DNA of 64,000 bases from Glycomyces amatae (GCF_020991375.1 NZ_JAJLQZ010000001.1:1-64000); one strand, 5' to 3'. Shown: positions 8,145-17,235, counted from the stretch's first letter. Notes: generated by a model from the sequence alone, not told the origin. Translations and numbers: made by a program.

Positions 8145-10484
8145 CTACCGCGCCGCGAGGGCGGCGGGGCCCGCGGGCAGGTCGTCGGGGCCGGGGCGCC
8201 GGCGCATCCGGGCGGACGGCCAGAGGTACCGGCGGAACATGGAGCCGACGGCGGCGATGACGACGGCCAGCGTCAGCAGCGTCCACAGGCGGTCGCTCCC
8301 CACGTTCGCGGCCTGCCAGATCTGGAAGGCCGTGCAGAAGCCCAGGGCGGACAGGGAGATCGTGATCGCCTCCCGGGAGTGGTGCTTCCGGTCGGCCTCC
8401 CAGCGCTGCATGTCGGCCTCGGTCTGGTCGGCGACGACCTCCGCCAGCCGGGCCCGGAACGCCTGCACCTGCCGGTCGATGCCGCTGTTCTCCAGCAGCC
8501 GCAGCAGGATCGCGGCGTGCGCCGAGGACCGCAGCAGGTTCGGGGAGTACAGGACCGCGATGACCCGCCGCGTCTCGTCCTGGAACCGCGTGAGCAGGGC
8601 CCGCTGCGTCTGGAGCTGCCGCAGCAGGTGCGGGCGGTAGGACTTGGAGTAGTAGTCGTAGTCGTCCCTGATCTTGGCGTTGGCCGTCTGGTAGTCGTCG
8701 AGCTGCTGGTTCCACGCGCCCAGGGCCCCGCCGATGCACACGGTGAAGTCCGCGAGCGCCTCGAGTTCGGCGGAGAGGTTGCTCGGCGTGTCGAGGGAGG
8801 CCACGACCGTGGAGTTCTCGGTCGATATGAGCAGGTCGCCCTCGTTGCGCAGGCCGCGGATCACCTTGTGGCGCAGGCCTGAGAGGCGCGACCAGTCGCC
8901 GATGGACTCCTTCGTGGCCGGGGCGGCGTTGAGGAGCCCGGAGGCGCCGAACAGCTCGAGCAGCCGCTCCCCGTCGCGGACGGGCCGGGCCCGGTCCTCG
9001 CGGCCCGGCCGGTACTCGCTCGCGTGCTGGATGCGCAGCAGCACGTGCGGGCGGCCGCGGTGGATCACGAGCCGCTTCGGCCGCCCGGGCTCGAGGTGCT
9101 CGGGCAGGTCGACGTTGAGGACGGTCCGGGCGAACCGCGAGAGCCGCTTCCAGGTCCGGTCGGTGCCGGGGGAGGCCACGGCCACGGTGCCGTGCTCGCG
9201 CAGGCCGCGCAGGAGCACCGCGTTCAGGTCGTGCGGGAGGAGGTCGCGCACGGGCCGCTCCAGGCGCAGGCAGTGCATGCCGAGCGAGGTGAACCGGACG
9301 GAGACCTGGAGGGTCTCGACGGCGTCCCCGACGGTGATCGCGACCGGCGGGAGCCGCAGCTCGACGCCGTCGAACCGCTGCCCCTGGCGGGAGTGCGGGT
9401 GCCAGATGTCGGAGTGCGCGGTGAAGTGCTCGCTCAGCCCGACCGGGCGCAGGCGGTCCGGGCCGGCCGCCGCGTCCGGGCCGGCGACGGCGTCCCGCAG
9501 CCGCTCGACGATGTCCCGGTAGTCGATGCCGGTGGCGCCGAAGGGGTAGAGGTAGGCGATCCGGGCGCGGTCGATCCGCAGCCACGGGACGCGGCGGTGC
9601 TCCCGGAAGCGCTCCAGGGCCTGCTGGAGGGCCCCGATCTCGCTGAGTTCGGTGAACGAGTCGGCGGGGGTGCTGCGGGCGGCGGCGTCGACGGTCCTGA
9701 TCGCGGCCGACACGTCCGACCAGCGGCCCTCGGTGGCGGCCTGGACGCCCCGGTTCGAGGCGAGCAGGGCGTGGTTGTACCGCACGCGGGTGCGCGTCTG
9801 CTCCCGGATGTGGGCGGCGATCCGCGCGGTCAGGTCCGGCGGGGCGCCGCGGCCGCGGCGCCGCCCTTCGGGCGGGGCGAGGGGCTCGGCCGCGGCGGCG
9901 ACCGCGCGGCAGGCGTCGAGGACCGCTTCGATCGCCGCCCGCTGGAGCGGCAGCGACCCGGTGTGGAGCTGGTCCTCGGCGTTGATCTCGGCGCGCAGCA
10001 GCGCCAGGTGGTCCAGGGTGAGGCGCACGAGCGCCCCGTCCCGGTCCGGCCGGTCCGCCCACGCCGCCTCGGCGGCGCGCGTGAACGCCTCCTGGGTGAG
10101 GCGGAGCCGGTTGAACCGGTAGGTGTGCTGCCACGCCTTGCGGAAGCACTGCCGGAACCACAGGCACAGGAGCGAGCGGTCGACCGCGTCGAGCCCGCAG
10201 GAGGCGGCGGCCGCGAAGACCCGGTCGATGTGCGCCTTGAACCCGGCCTCGTCGTAGGTCGCGATCCCGGAGTAGGCGGGCGGCACGTACTCGGCCCGGT
10301 CGGGCCGGGTCTTGATGAGGTGGCCGTTCCAGTCGACGCAGGTCTTGATGGCGGCGGGCGAGCCCTCGGGAGGGAGCAGGCGCTCGAGGTACGACTCCAG
10401 TTCGTCGTACCGCTCCTCCTCGAAGGCGCGGAAGGCCCGCGCGGCGGGGTCGTCGGGGTCGGCTTCGGCGGCGGTGGGGTGCAT
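8145..10484 (-). CDS. large protein of unknown function with two C-terminal membrane helices
   Basis: A 779-residue protein I do not recognise. ATG 10484 follows AAGGAC; the same frame extends upstream to 10565 without a better start. Residues about 1-300 are mainly helical, with many Leu, Ala and Arg. The middle (about 300-560) looks more beta-rich, with YLYPFGATGIDYRD, ELRLPPVAITV and RPKRLVIHRG segments. A helical stretch with aromatic residues follows (DDYDYYSKSY). Two membrane helices lie near the C-terminus (about 695-720 and 725-750), ending in a basic cytoplasmic tail. The layout recalls a soluble sensor or effector on a CorA-like two-helix anchor, but no GMN motif is present. The gene is monocistronic with no informative neighbour. 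Confidence 0.75.
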   Translation of the reverse strand: MHPTAAEADPDDPAARAFRAFEEERYDELESYLERLLPPEGSPAAIKTCVDWNGHLIKTRPDRAEYVPPAYSGIATYDEAGFKAHIDRVFAAAASCGLDAVDRSLLCLWFRQCFRKAWQHTYRFNRLRLTQEAFTRAAEAAWADRPDRDGALVRLTLDHLALLRAEINAEDQLHTGSLPLQRAAIEAVLDACRAVAAAAEPLAPPEGRRRGRGAPPDLTARIAAHIREQTRTRVRYNHALLASNRGVQAATEGRWSDVSAAIRTVDAAARSTPADSFTELSEIGALQQALERFREHRRVPWLRIDRARIAYLYPFGATGIDYRDIVERLRDAVAGPDAAAGPDRLRPVGLSEHFTAHSDIWHPHSRQGQRFDGVELRLPPVAITVGDAVETLQVSVRFTSLGMHCLRLERPVRDLLPHDLNAVLLRGLREHGTVAVASPGTDRTWKRLSRFARTVLNVDLPEHLEPGRPKRLVIHRGRPHVLLRIQHASEYRPGREDRARPVRDGERLLELFGASGLLNAAPATKESIGDWSRLSGLRHKVIRGLRNEGDLLISTENSTVVASLDTPSNLSAELEALADFTVCIGGALGAWNQQLDDYQTANAKIRDDYDYYSKSYRPHLLRQLQTQRALLTRFQDETRRVIAVLYSPNLLRSSAHAAILLRLLENSGIDRQVQAFRARLAEVVADQTEADMQRWEADRKHHSREAITISLSALGFCTAFQIWQAANVGSDRLWTLLTLAVVIAAVGSMFRRYLWPSARMRRRPGPDDLPAGPAALAAR

Positions 10485-10710
10485 GACGGCGCTGTCCTTA
10501 CTGCTCCCGTCCGGACCGTGACGACCCGCCGGTCCGAGGTCGCGCGCTGGGGAGGGGCCCGGCAACGACCTCCATCGTATTGAACCCGCGCGTCCCCCAG
10601 GGGCCCCGCGTTTGCTGCGAACCCCGTCCGCGGCCCGGATACGGCGATATATTCAGGCCACCGCCGCCCGTGGTCCGCCCGGCCACACGCTGCCGACCTG
10701 CGAGGACGCC

Positions 10711-12150
10711 ATGGCGCAATCCGACACCGCGGTCCAGGGCCCGCCCGCCGCGAAGCTCGCCTTCTGGACCCTCACCTCCATGGTGGTCGGCTCCATGGTG
10801 GGCGCGGGCGTGTTCTCGCTGCCGCGCCGGTTCGCGCAGGAGACCGGCGTCGCGGGCGCCCTCGTGTCCTGGGCCGTCGCGGGCACCGGCATGCTCATGC
10901 TCGCCTTCGTCTTCCAGCGCCTCGCCGTGCGCCGCCCCGACCTCGACGCGGGCGTCTACGCCTACGCGAAGGCCGGCTTCGGCGAGTACCCCGGGTTCTT
11001 CTCCGCGTTCGGCTACTGGGCCAGCGCCTGCGTCGGCAACGTGACGTACTGGGTCCTCATCATGTCCACCGCTGGCGCGCTCGTCCCGGCGCTGGGCGAC
11101 GGCGACACGGTCCTGGCGATCGTCCTCTCCTCGGCCGGGCTGTGGGGGTTCTTCCTGCTCATCAGACAGGGCGTGAAGGAGGCCGCGGCGATCAACCGGA
11201 TCGTCACCGTCGCCAAGCTCATCCCCATCGGCGTGTTCGTGCTCCTCGCGCTCTTCGTGTTCGACCCGCAGGCGTTCGCCGCGAACTGGGGCGGCGCCGA
11301 CTACGCGGGGTCGCTGTTCGACCAGGTCCGCGGCACCATGCTCGCGACCGTGTTCGTGTTCCTCGGCGTCGAGGGCGCGAGCGTCTACTCCCGGCACGCC
11401 AAGCGCCGCGAGGACGTCGGGCGGGCGACGGTCACGGGCTTCCTCTCGGTCTTCGCGATCTTCGCGTCGGTCACGATCGTGTCCTACGGCGTCATGCCGA
11501 TGGAGGAGATCGCCGAGCTGCGCCAGCCGTCCATGGCCGGGGTCCTGGAGGCCGCCGTCGGCACCTGGGGCCTGGTGCTCGTCTCGGTCGGCCTGGTCGT
11601 CTCCGTGCTCGGCGCCTACCTGGCGTGGACGCTCATGGCCGCCGAGGTGCTGTTCGTGGCCGCGAAGGACAAGGACATGCCGCGGTTCCTCGGCCGCGCC
11701 ACGGCCGCGGACGTGCCGGTCCCGGCCCTGGTCATGTCCACGGCGCTGAGCCAGCTCTTCCTGTTCGTCACCTACTTCTCCGAGGACGCGTTCAACTTCG
11801 CGCTCGACCTCACCAGCTCGCTGACGCTCATCCCGTTCCTGCTCGCGGCCCTGTTCGCGGTGAAGGTGGCCGCCGGGCGCGGCGGTGCGGCGGGACGCGG
11901 CACCGGCGGCGAGCTGACGGTCGCGGTCCTCGCCGCCGCGTACACGGCGTTCCTGCTGTTCGCGGCCGGACTGAAGTTCGTGCTCGTCTCCCTCATCGTG
12001 TACGCCCCCGCGACCATCCTGTTCGTCATGGCCCGCCGCGAGCAGGGCCGGCGCCTGTTCAGCCCCGGCGAGGCGGTGCTCCTGGCCGTCTCGGTCGCCG
12101 GGGCCGTGCTCGGCGTCGTCGCGCTCGCCGCCGGCTGGCTGCGCATTTGA
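10711..12150 (+). CDS. arcD: arginine/ornithine antiporter (APC superfamily)
   Basis: A 479-residue transporter with about twelve membrane helices. The first carries the APC-family signature SMVGAGVFSLPRRFA. Its close coupling to arginine deiminase 58 bp downstream supports exchange of arginine for ornithine or citrulline. ATG 10711 is preceded by GAGGA; upstream in-frame ATGs have no ribosome site. The window holds no arcB or arcC, so citrulline may be exported rather than used for ATP synthesis, or the other genes lie elsewhere. Confidence 0.85.
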   Translation: MAQSDTAVQGPPAAKLAFWTLTSMVVGSMVGAGVFSLPRRFAQETGVAGALVSWAVAGTGMLMLAFVFQRLAVRRPDLDAGVYAYAKAGFGEYPGFFSAFGYWASACVGNVTYWVLIMSTAGALVPALGDGDTVLAIVLSSAGLWGFFLLIRQGVKEAAAINRIVTVAKLIPIGVFVLLALFVFDPQAFAANWGGADYAGSLFDQVRGTMLATVFVFLGVEGASVYSRHAKRREDVGRATVTGFLSVFAIFASVTIVSYGVMPMEEIAELRQPSMAGVLEAAVGTWGLVLVSVGLVVSVLGAYLAWTLMAAEVLFVAAKDKDMPRFLGRATAADVPVPALVMSTALSQLFLFVTYFSEDAFNFALDLTSSLTLIPFLLAALFAVKVAAGRGGAAGRGTGGELTVAVLAAAYTAFLLFAAGLKFVLVSLIVYAPATILFVMARREQGRRLFSPGEAVLLAVSVAGAVLGVVALAAGWLRI

Positions 12151-12208
12151 AGACCGGTGCATCTGACCCGCGGCCGGGAGGCGCCGCGGGACGAGGGGGG
12201 AGAACGCC

Positions 12209-13462
12209 ATGACCGATCGAGTCCAGGCCGTCCACGGAGTCCACTCCGAGGTCGGGAAGCTGCGGAAGGTGCTGGTGTGCAGGCCCGGCCTGGCGCATCG
12301 GCGCCTGACCCCGACGAACGCCGGCGGGCTCCTGTTCGACGACGTCATGTGGGTCGAGAACGCCCAGCGCGACCACGCCGACTTCGTCAACAAGATGCGC
12401 ACCAGGGGTGTCAAGGTCGTCGAGCTGCACGACCTGCTCGCCGAGACCGTGGCCGACCCGGCCGCCCGGTCGTGGCTGCTCGACCGCAAGATCACCGTCA
12501 ACGAGGTCGGGCTCGGCCTGGTCGAGGCGACCCGCGCCCACCTCGAGTCGCTGACCGCCGCCGAACTCGCCGAGCTCCTCATCGGCGGGCTCGCCACCAC
12601 CGACCTGCCCGAGGACCTGCGCCCGCCCTATGTCGCGCTGGCGCGCGAGTCGACCGGCGCGCGCGAGTACCTGATGCCGCCGCTGCCGAACACCCTGTAC
12701 ACCAGGGACACCACGTGCTGGCTCTACGGCGGCCTGACCCTCAACCCGCTGTACTGGCCCGCGCGCCGCGACGAGACGCTGCTGATGAAGGCGATCTACA
12801 TGTTCCACCCCGAGTACACCGGCTCCCAGGTGTGGTGGGGCGACCCGGACGAGGACTGGGGGCAGGCCACGTTCGAGGGCGGCGACGTCATGCCGGTCGG
12901 CAACGGGGTGGTCCTGGTCGGGATGAGCGAGCGCACCTCCCGGCAGGCGATCACCCAGGTCGCGCGGGCCCTGTTCGCGCGGGGCGCGGCCGAGCGCGTC
13001 ATCGTCGCCGGGATGCCGAAGCTGCGGGCCGCGATGCACCTGGACACGGTGTTCACCTTCGCCGACCGGGACGTGGTGACCCTGTACCCGCGCATCATGG
13101 CCGCGGTGCACGCGTTCTCGCTGTTCCCCGCCGACCGGGAGCCGGGCGTCGAACTGGTCGACCACGGTTCGGCGGCGTTCACCGACGTGGTCGCCGGGGC
13201 CCTCGGCCTCGACGGCCTGCGGGTCATCGAGACCGGCGGCGACGAGTACGCCTCCGAGCGCCAGCAGTGGGACTCGGGCAACAACGCGGTCGCGCTGGAG
13301 CCGGGCACGGTCATGACGTACGACCGGAACACGCAGACGAACACGCTGCTGCGCAAGGCCGGGATCGAGGTCGTCACCATCGTCGGCGCCGAACTGGGCC
13401 GCGGGCGCGGCGGCGGCCACTGCATGACCTGCCCCATCAGCCGCGACCCGGTCGACTACTGA
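12209..13462 (+). CDS. arcA: arginine deiminase
   Basis: A 417-residue enzyme that converts arginine to citrulline and ammonia. The expected core motifs are present: LVCRPG near the start, [15 protein letters not shown] and EGGD-type substrate-binding residues. The C-terminal loop carries the nucleophilic cysteine in [10 protein letters not shown]. Length matches the family. A GGGGGGA ribosome site precedes ATG 12209. It is co-directional with the antiporter and probably co-transcribed, giving ammonia-based acid or energy stress protection. Confidence 0.95.
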   Translation: MTDRVQAVHGVHSEVGKLRKVLVCRPGLAHRRLTPTNAGGLLFDDVMWVENAQRDHADFVNKMRTRGVKVVELHDLLAETVADPAARSWLLDRKITVNEVGLGLVEATRAHLESLTAAELAELLIGGLATTDLPEDLRPPYVALARESTGAREYLMPPLPNTLYTRDTTCWLYGGLTLNPLYWPARRDETLLMKAIYMFHPEYTGSQVWWGDPDEDWGQATFEGGDVMPVGNGVVLVGMSERTSRQAITQVARALFARGAAERVIVAGMPKLRAAMHLDTVFTFADRDVVTLYPRIMAAVHAFSLFPADREPGVELVDHGSAAFTDVVAGALGLDGLRVIETGGDEYASERQQWDSGNNAVALEPGTVMTYDRNTQTNTLLRKAGIEVVTIVGAELGRGRGGGHCMTCPISRDPVDY

Positions 13463-13546
13463 ACGGGGCCGCACGTCAAGCGGGCTGTCGCATATGCGAT
13501 CTGACCGCTTTCCGCCTGCGCCGCCCTCGCCGGGGCCATAGGTTTG

Positions 13547-13598
13547 GAGGCATGGGTTCGGAGGCACGGGTTCGCAGGCGCGGGTTCGCAGGCGCGGG
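13547..13598. repeat. 14-bp tandem repeat in the methyltransferase leader
   Basis: Units of the form GAGGCATGGGTTCG start at 13547, 13561, 13575 and 13589 (last one partial). They fill the stretch just downstream of a candidate TAGGTT -10 (13539-13544), so they would lie in the 5' untranslated region of the gene that starts at 13632. Confidence 0.75.
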
Positions 13599-13631
13599 CC
13601 GGGCCGCCGGGGGCCGCAGTGAGGAGCAGCC

Positions 13632-14444
13632 GTGGACACGTCCGAAGGCCGGTACCTGCTCGACGACGACGCCGCCGAGGCGCCCGCCCGGTTCGCGGTG
13701 CTGGAGCGCCGCTACGACGCGCACACCCGCGAGTGCCTCGACCGGATCGGCCTCGCGCCCGGGGCGCGCTGCCTCGAAGTGGGCGCCGGGTCCGGGTCGG
13801 TCGCCGCGTGGATGGCCGAGCGCGTCGGCCCCGGCGGGTCGGTGCTCGCCACCGACCTCAAGCCCGCGCCCGCCGACGGGGCGCCCGCGAACCTGACCGT
13901 GGCGCGCCACGACATCGTGCGCGACCCGCCGCCCGAGGGCGGGTTCGACCTCGCGCACGCCCGGCTCGTCCTGATGCACCTCCCCGACCGGCTCACCGCG
14001 CTCGCGAACATGGTCGCGGCCCTGCGACCGGGCGGGGCCCTGCTCATCGAGGACTTCGCGCTGGCGTTCACGCCGGTGCTCCGCTCTCCCGGCCCGGAGG
14101 CGACCGCCCTGTTCGAGGAGGTCCACGAGGCCTTCGTGCGGGTCATGGCCGGGGCCGGCGCCGACCTGCGCTGGGCGGAGCGGTCGTTCGCGGCGGCCCG
14201 CGAGCTCGGCCTGGCCGACCTGCGGTCCGCGGTGTTCACCGAGACCTGGGAGGGCGGCGGCGAGGGCATCGCCCTGCACCGGGTCAACATCGGCCAGCTG
14301 CGGCCCCGGCTGCTCGAGCGCGGCGTCGCCCCCGAGCGGCTGGAGCGGTTCGAAAGGCTGCTGCAGGACCCGGCGTTCGCGGTCACCTCCTACTCGCTCG
14401 TCTCCGTCTGGGGCCGCAGACCGGCCGAGGGCGCCGAGTCCTGA
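13632..14444 (+). CDS. class I SAM-dependent methyltransferase
   Basis: A 270-residue enzyme with the Rossmann SAM site LEVGAGSGSVA (motif I), the acidic ATDLKP strand end, FDLAHARLVLMHLPD (motif IV region) and LRPGGALLIED (motif VI). The substrate cannot be inferred. The family resembles small-molecule methyltransferases. GTG 13632 follows GAGGAG. The transcript leader contains 14-bp tandem repeats. The gene converges on the carboxymuconolactone decarboxylase gene. Confidence 0.85.
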   Translation: MDTSEGRYLLDDDAAEAPARFAVLERRYDAHTRECLDRIGLAPGARCLEVGAGSGSVAAWMAERVGPGGSVLATDLKPAPADGAPANLTVARHDIVRDPPPEGGFDLAHARLVLMHLPDRLTALANMVAALRPGGALLIEDFALAFTPVLRSPGPEATALFEEVHEAFVRVMAGAGADLRWAERSFAAARELGLADLRSAVFTETWEGGGEGIALHRVNIGQLRPRLLERGVAPERLERFERLLQDPAFAVTSYSLVSVWGRRPAEGAES

Positions 14445-14528
14445 ACCCGGAGCCCGGTCGAGGCGGCGGCCCCGGCCCCGCCGGGGACGTACCCGTACGG
14501 CGCGGCCTGCGGGACCGCGACCGGGCCC

Positions 14529-14999
14529 CTAGCCCCACCGGCCGGGGACGTACTCCCCGCCGGGGAGCCGCGTGATCGCGTTCATGCGGTTGTAGGCGTT
14601 GATGAGCGCGATGAGGGAGACCAGGGCGGCGAGCCGGTCGTCGTCGAAGTGCTCGCGGGCGGCCTCCCAGACGTCGTCGCGCACGCCCTCGCCGTCGGCG
14701 AGGCGCGTGCCCGCCTCGGTGAGCGCGAGCGCGGCACGCTCCGCCCCGGTGAAGACGGTCGCGTCGCGCCAGGCGGCGATCATGGCGAGGCGGACCGGGT
14801 CCTCGCCGGCGTGGACGGCGTCCTTGGTGTGCATGTCGAGGCAGACGCCGCAGCCGTTGATCTGGCTCGAGCGGATCGTCACGAGCGCGCCGATCGCGTC
14901 CGGCAGGGCGGCCTCGGCGACGGCCCTCGCGGCCGAGTTGAGGCCCTTCTGGAACTTGGCGCCGACGGGGTTCGAGTAGTAGTCGAGGCGGGCTTTCAT
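14529..14999 (-). CDS. carboxymuconolactone decarboxylase / AhpD-like protein
   Basis: A 156-residue AhpD-fold protein with the redox CxxC-type motif NGCGVCLDMH. In the family, the cysteine pair and nearby His act in alkylhydroperoxidase or thiol redox chemistry. ATG 14999 has an AAGGAG ribosome site; the same frame extends upstream without one. It is divergent from a SigJ/ECF41-like sigma gene. Such sigma factors typically control a neighbouring carboxymuconolactone decarboxylase, oxidoreductase or epimerase gene, and a matching promoter motif lies in front of this one. Confidence 0.88.
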   Translation of the reverse strand: MKARLDYYSNPVGAKFQKGLNSAARAVAEAALPDAIGALVTIRSSQINGCGVCLDMHTKDAVHAGEDPVRLAMIAAWRDATVFTGAERAALALTEAGTRLADGEGVRDDVWEAAREHFDDDRLAALVSLIALINAYNRMNAITRLPGGEYVPGRWG

Positions 15000-15036
15000 G
15001 GGGTGCTCCTTCGCGGTTCGTTCGATGCACCACGAG

Positions 15037-15062
15037 GACGGACCGCGCCGCGGTCGTGTGAC
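15037..15062 (-). promoter_or_regulatory. ECF41-like promoter of the decarboxylase gene
   Basis: On the minus strand GTCACA (15062-15057) is followed by 16 nt and CGTC (15040-15037). This matches the TGTCACA/CGTC type recalled for ECF41 sigma factors. It lies about 40 nt upstream of the ATG at 14999. Confidence 0.6.
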
Positions 15063-15118
15063 CGCCGCGGGGGCCGACGTGTCGAAGGCCATATGCGGGC
15101 CGCGGCAGGCCCCGAGCG

Positions 15119-15144
15119 GTCACGTTCGGGGCCGCAGCGGCGTC
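15119..15144 (+). promoter_or_regulatory. ECF41-like promoter of the sigma gene itself
   Basis: GTCACG (15119-15124), then 16 nt, then CGTC (15141-15144). The motif and spacing equal the divergent site that faces the decarboxylase gene. It suggests positive autoregulation of the sigma factor. Confidence 0.55.
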
Positions 15145-15175
15145 ATACCCTCGAACGCCGACGGAGGGACGCATG

Positions 15176-16078
15176 ATGAACGATGAGGCGCTGCACGACG
15201 ACCAGTGGCTGGCCCGCCGCTTCGAGGCCGACCGGCCCCGCCTGGAGGCGGTGGCCTTCCGGATGCTCGGCTCCTCCGGCGAGGCCGAGGACGCCGTGCA
15301 GGAGGCCTGGCTCCGCCTGGCCGCCAGCGACGCCGGCGCGATCGCGAACCTCAGCGGCTGGCTCACCACCGTGGTCGGGCGCGTCTGCCTCGACCAGCTG
15401 CGCCGCCGCCGGTCCCGCGCCGAGCAGGCGATGCCCGTGTTCGAGGAGGGCGGCCCCGCGGTCGAGCCCGCCGACCCGTCCGGGCCCGCCGCCGACCCCG
15501 AGTCGGCGGCGCTCCTGGCGGACTCGGTGAGCCTGGCGCTCCTGGTGGTCCTGGAGACGCTGGAGCCGGCTGAGCGGCTCGCGTTCGTCCTGCACGACAT
15601 GTTCGCGGTCCCGTTCGGCGACATCGCGCAGATCATCGGCCGCACCCCGGTCGCCGCCCGCAAGCTCGCGAGCCGGGCCCGCTCGCGGGTCCGGGGGACC
15701 GGCGAGCCGCCGAGCCGGGACGTGGGCCGCCAGCGCGCCGTGGTCGAGGCGTTCCTGGGGGCCGCGCGGGACGGCGACTTCGACGCGCTCGTCGCCGTCC
15801 TCGACCCCGACGTCACCGCCCGCACCGACGGCGGGTCCGTCGGGCCGATCATCCGCGGCGCCGCGCAGCTCGCGGGCGGCGCGATCACCTTCTCCACCAT
15901 GGCGAAGGCCGGGGAGCTGGTCCTCGCGGACGGCAAGGTCGGCGTCATCGCGCACGCCGGGGACCTCGGCACGCGGATGCTGGTGTTCACCGTCGAGGGC
16001 GACCGGATCACGGCCCTGGAGGCGGTCACCGACGCCGACCGCCTGCGCGGCATGGAGCTGACGCTCCTCAACGCGTGA
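15176..16078 (+). CDS. SigJ/ECF41-like RNA polymerase sigma factor with C-terminal SnoaL-like domain
   Basis: A protein of about 300 residues. Sigma region 2 (about 15-80) includes AEDAVQEAWLRL and LSGWLTTVVGRVCLDQLR. Region 4 (about 125-180) includes FGDIAQIIGRTPVAARKLASRAR. A C-terminal NTF2/SnoaL-like domain (about 190-300) is visible through FLGAARDGDFDALVAVLDPDV and a DGGS segment. In this class the extra domain replaces a separate anti-sigma factor. The WLPEP linker motif of classic ECF41 proteins is not obvious, so it may belong to a sister group. ATG 15176 sits 7 nt from GGAGGG; an ATG one codon earlier is also possible. Confidence 0.88.
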   Translation: MNDEALHDDQWLARRFEADRPRLEAVAFRMLGSSGEAEDAVQEAWLRLAASDAGAIANLSGWLTTVVGRVCLDQLRRRRSRAEQAMPVFEEGGPAVEPADPSGPAADPESAALLADSVSLALLVVLETLEPAERLAFVLHDMFAVPFGDIAQIIGRTPVAARKLASRARSRVRGTGEPPSRDVGRQRAVVEAFLGAARDGDFDALVAVLDPDVTARTDGGSVGPIIRGAAQLAGGAITFSTMAKAGELVLADGKVGVIAHAGDLGTRMLVFTVEGDRITALEAVTDADRLRGMELTLLNA

Positions 16079-16138
16079 GCGCAGAAGCCCGGGCGTGTGG
16101 GCGGACGCGCAGGCGAAAGGCCCGGCCGCATGGGCGAA

Positions 16139-16199
16139 GGGTCCGGGTCGGGGCGCCCGCGGGAGCCCCGACCCGGACCCGAAGGCGCTGGGCGCCTTC
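16139..16199. terminator. two consecutive hairpins between convergent genes
   Basis: The first has a perfect 16-bp stem (16139-16154 with 16165-16180) and a 10-nt loop. The second has an 8-bp stem (16181-16188 with 16192-16199). Together they fill the gap between the sigma gene and the aldo/keto reductase gene. Confidence 0.65.
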
Positions 16200-16214
16200 C
16201 GCTTCGGGCGGCGC

Positions 16215-17051
16215 CTAGTGGCCGAACTCGTCCGAGTCGGCGGCCGCGGCCTCGCCCTGGTCGAGCGCGGACAGGGCCATCACGTCGTCGGGGTCGAGCG
16301 AGAAGTCGAACACGTCGAGGTTCTGCTCCAGGCGCTCGGCGTTGCTCGACTTCGGGATCACCGCCAGGCCCAGGTCCAGGTGCCAGCGCAGCACGACCTG
16401 CACCGGGGTCTTCCCGTACTTCTCGGCCAGCTCCAACACCAGCGGGTCCTCGCGCACCGAGCCGCCCTCGCCGCCGATCGGCGACCACGACTGCGTCACG
16501 ATCCCGCGCTCCTTGTGGTACGCGCGGGGTTCCAGGCGGGTCGTCAAGGGGCTCAACTGGATCTGGTTCACGTCGGGGATGACGCCCGTGGCCTCTATGA
16601 TCCGGTCCAGATGGGACGGTTTGAAGTTCGAGGTGCCGACGGCCTTGACGCGGCCGGTCTCCAGGAGCCGGACCAGGCCCTGGAAGGCCTCCACGTAGTG
16701 CCCGTGCTGCGGGTTCGGCCAGTGGATGAGCAGCAGGTCGAGGTAGTCCAGGCCGAGCTTGTCGAGGCTGCGCTGGCAGGCCTCGGCGGCGAGGTCGACG
16801 CCGTGCCACTCCCGGTTGAACTTGGTGGTGACGAACAGGTCCTCGCGGTCGACCCCGGAGGCCTTGAGCCCCAGGCCGACACCGCGCTCGTTGCCGTAGT
16901 TCTCGGCGGTGTCGACGAGCCGGTAGCCGAGCCCGACCGCCTCGGCGACCACCCGCTCCGACTCGGCGTCGTCCATCGGCCAGGTGCCCAGCCCCAGGCG
17001 GGGCATGGCCGCGCCGTGCGCGAGTTCGACCGTCGGTGCTACAGGTGCCAT
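16215..17051 (-). CDS. aldo/keto reductase
   Basis: A 278-residue NADPH-dependent oxidoreductase of the AKR superfamily. The catalytic tetrad is complete: Asp47 and Tyr52 in DTAENYGNE, Lys77 in TTKFNRE and His110 in LLIHWPN. The cofactor region shows VIPKSSNAERLEQN. The substrate is unknown; the family reduces aldehydes and ketones, including 2,5-diketogluconate-type sugars. It is divergent from the rhodanese gene, with a repeat-bearing regulatory region between them. Confidence 0.92.
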   Translation of the reverse strand: MAPVAPTVELAHGAAMPRLGLGTWPMDDAESERVVAEAVGLGYRLVDTAENYGNERGVGLGLKASGVDREDLFVTTKFNREWHGVDLAAEACQRSLDKLGLDYLDLLLIHWPNPQHGHYVEAFQGLVRLLETGRVKAVGTSNFKPSHLDRIIEATGVIPDVNQIQLSPLTTRLEPRAYHKERGIVTQSWSPIGGEGGSVREDPLVLELAEKYGKTPVQVVLRWHLDLGLAVIPKSSNAERLEQNLDVFDFSLDPDDVMALSALDQGEAAAADSDEFGH

Positions 17052-17200
17052 GGTGGTAAGCCTCTCTGCTCGGGTGCACCGCCGCGGCGGTGCGGTCGCG
17101 AGGGTGCGGCGGTTGCCGCGCCCTACGCTACCGCCGACCGGATACCCGGCGGACGGCGCGAATCACCCCGCGCGCCCCGCGCGTCCCACCAGGCGGCACC

Positions 17201-17232
17201 TTTGTACCGGCTCGTCGTATTTTTGTACCGGC
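17201..17232. promoter_or_regulatory. paired direct repeat between reductase and rhodanese genes
   Basis: TTTGTACCGGC occurs at 17201-17211 and again at 17222-17232, a 21-bp phase or two helical turns. The pair lies in the divergent regulatory region, directly upstream of the rhodanese -10. It looks like a tandem operator for a GTAC-reading regulator, for example of the HxlR or MarR type. That assignment is a guess. Confidence 0.5.
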
Positions 17233-17235
17233 ACA

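Noticed and set aside
8145-10484. CorA-type magnesium channel
   Set aside because: Only the two C-terminal helices resemble CorA; the GMN motif and the CorA body are missing.
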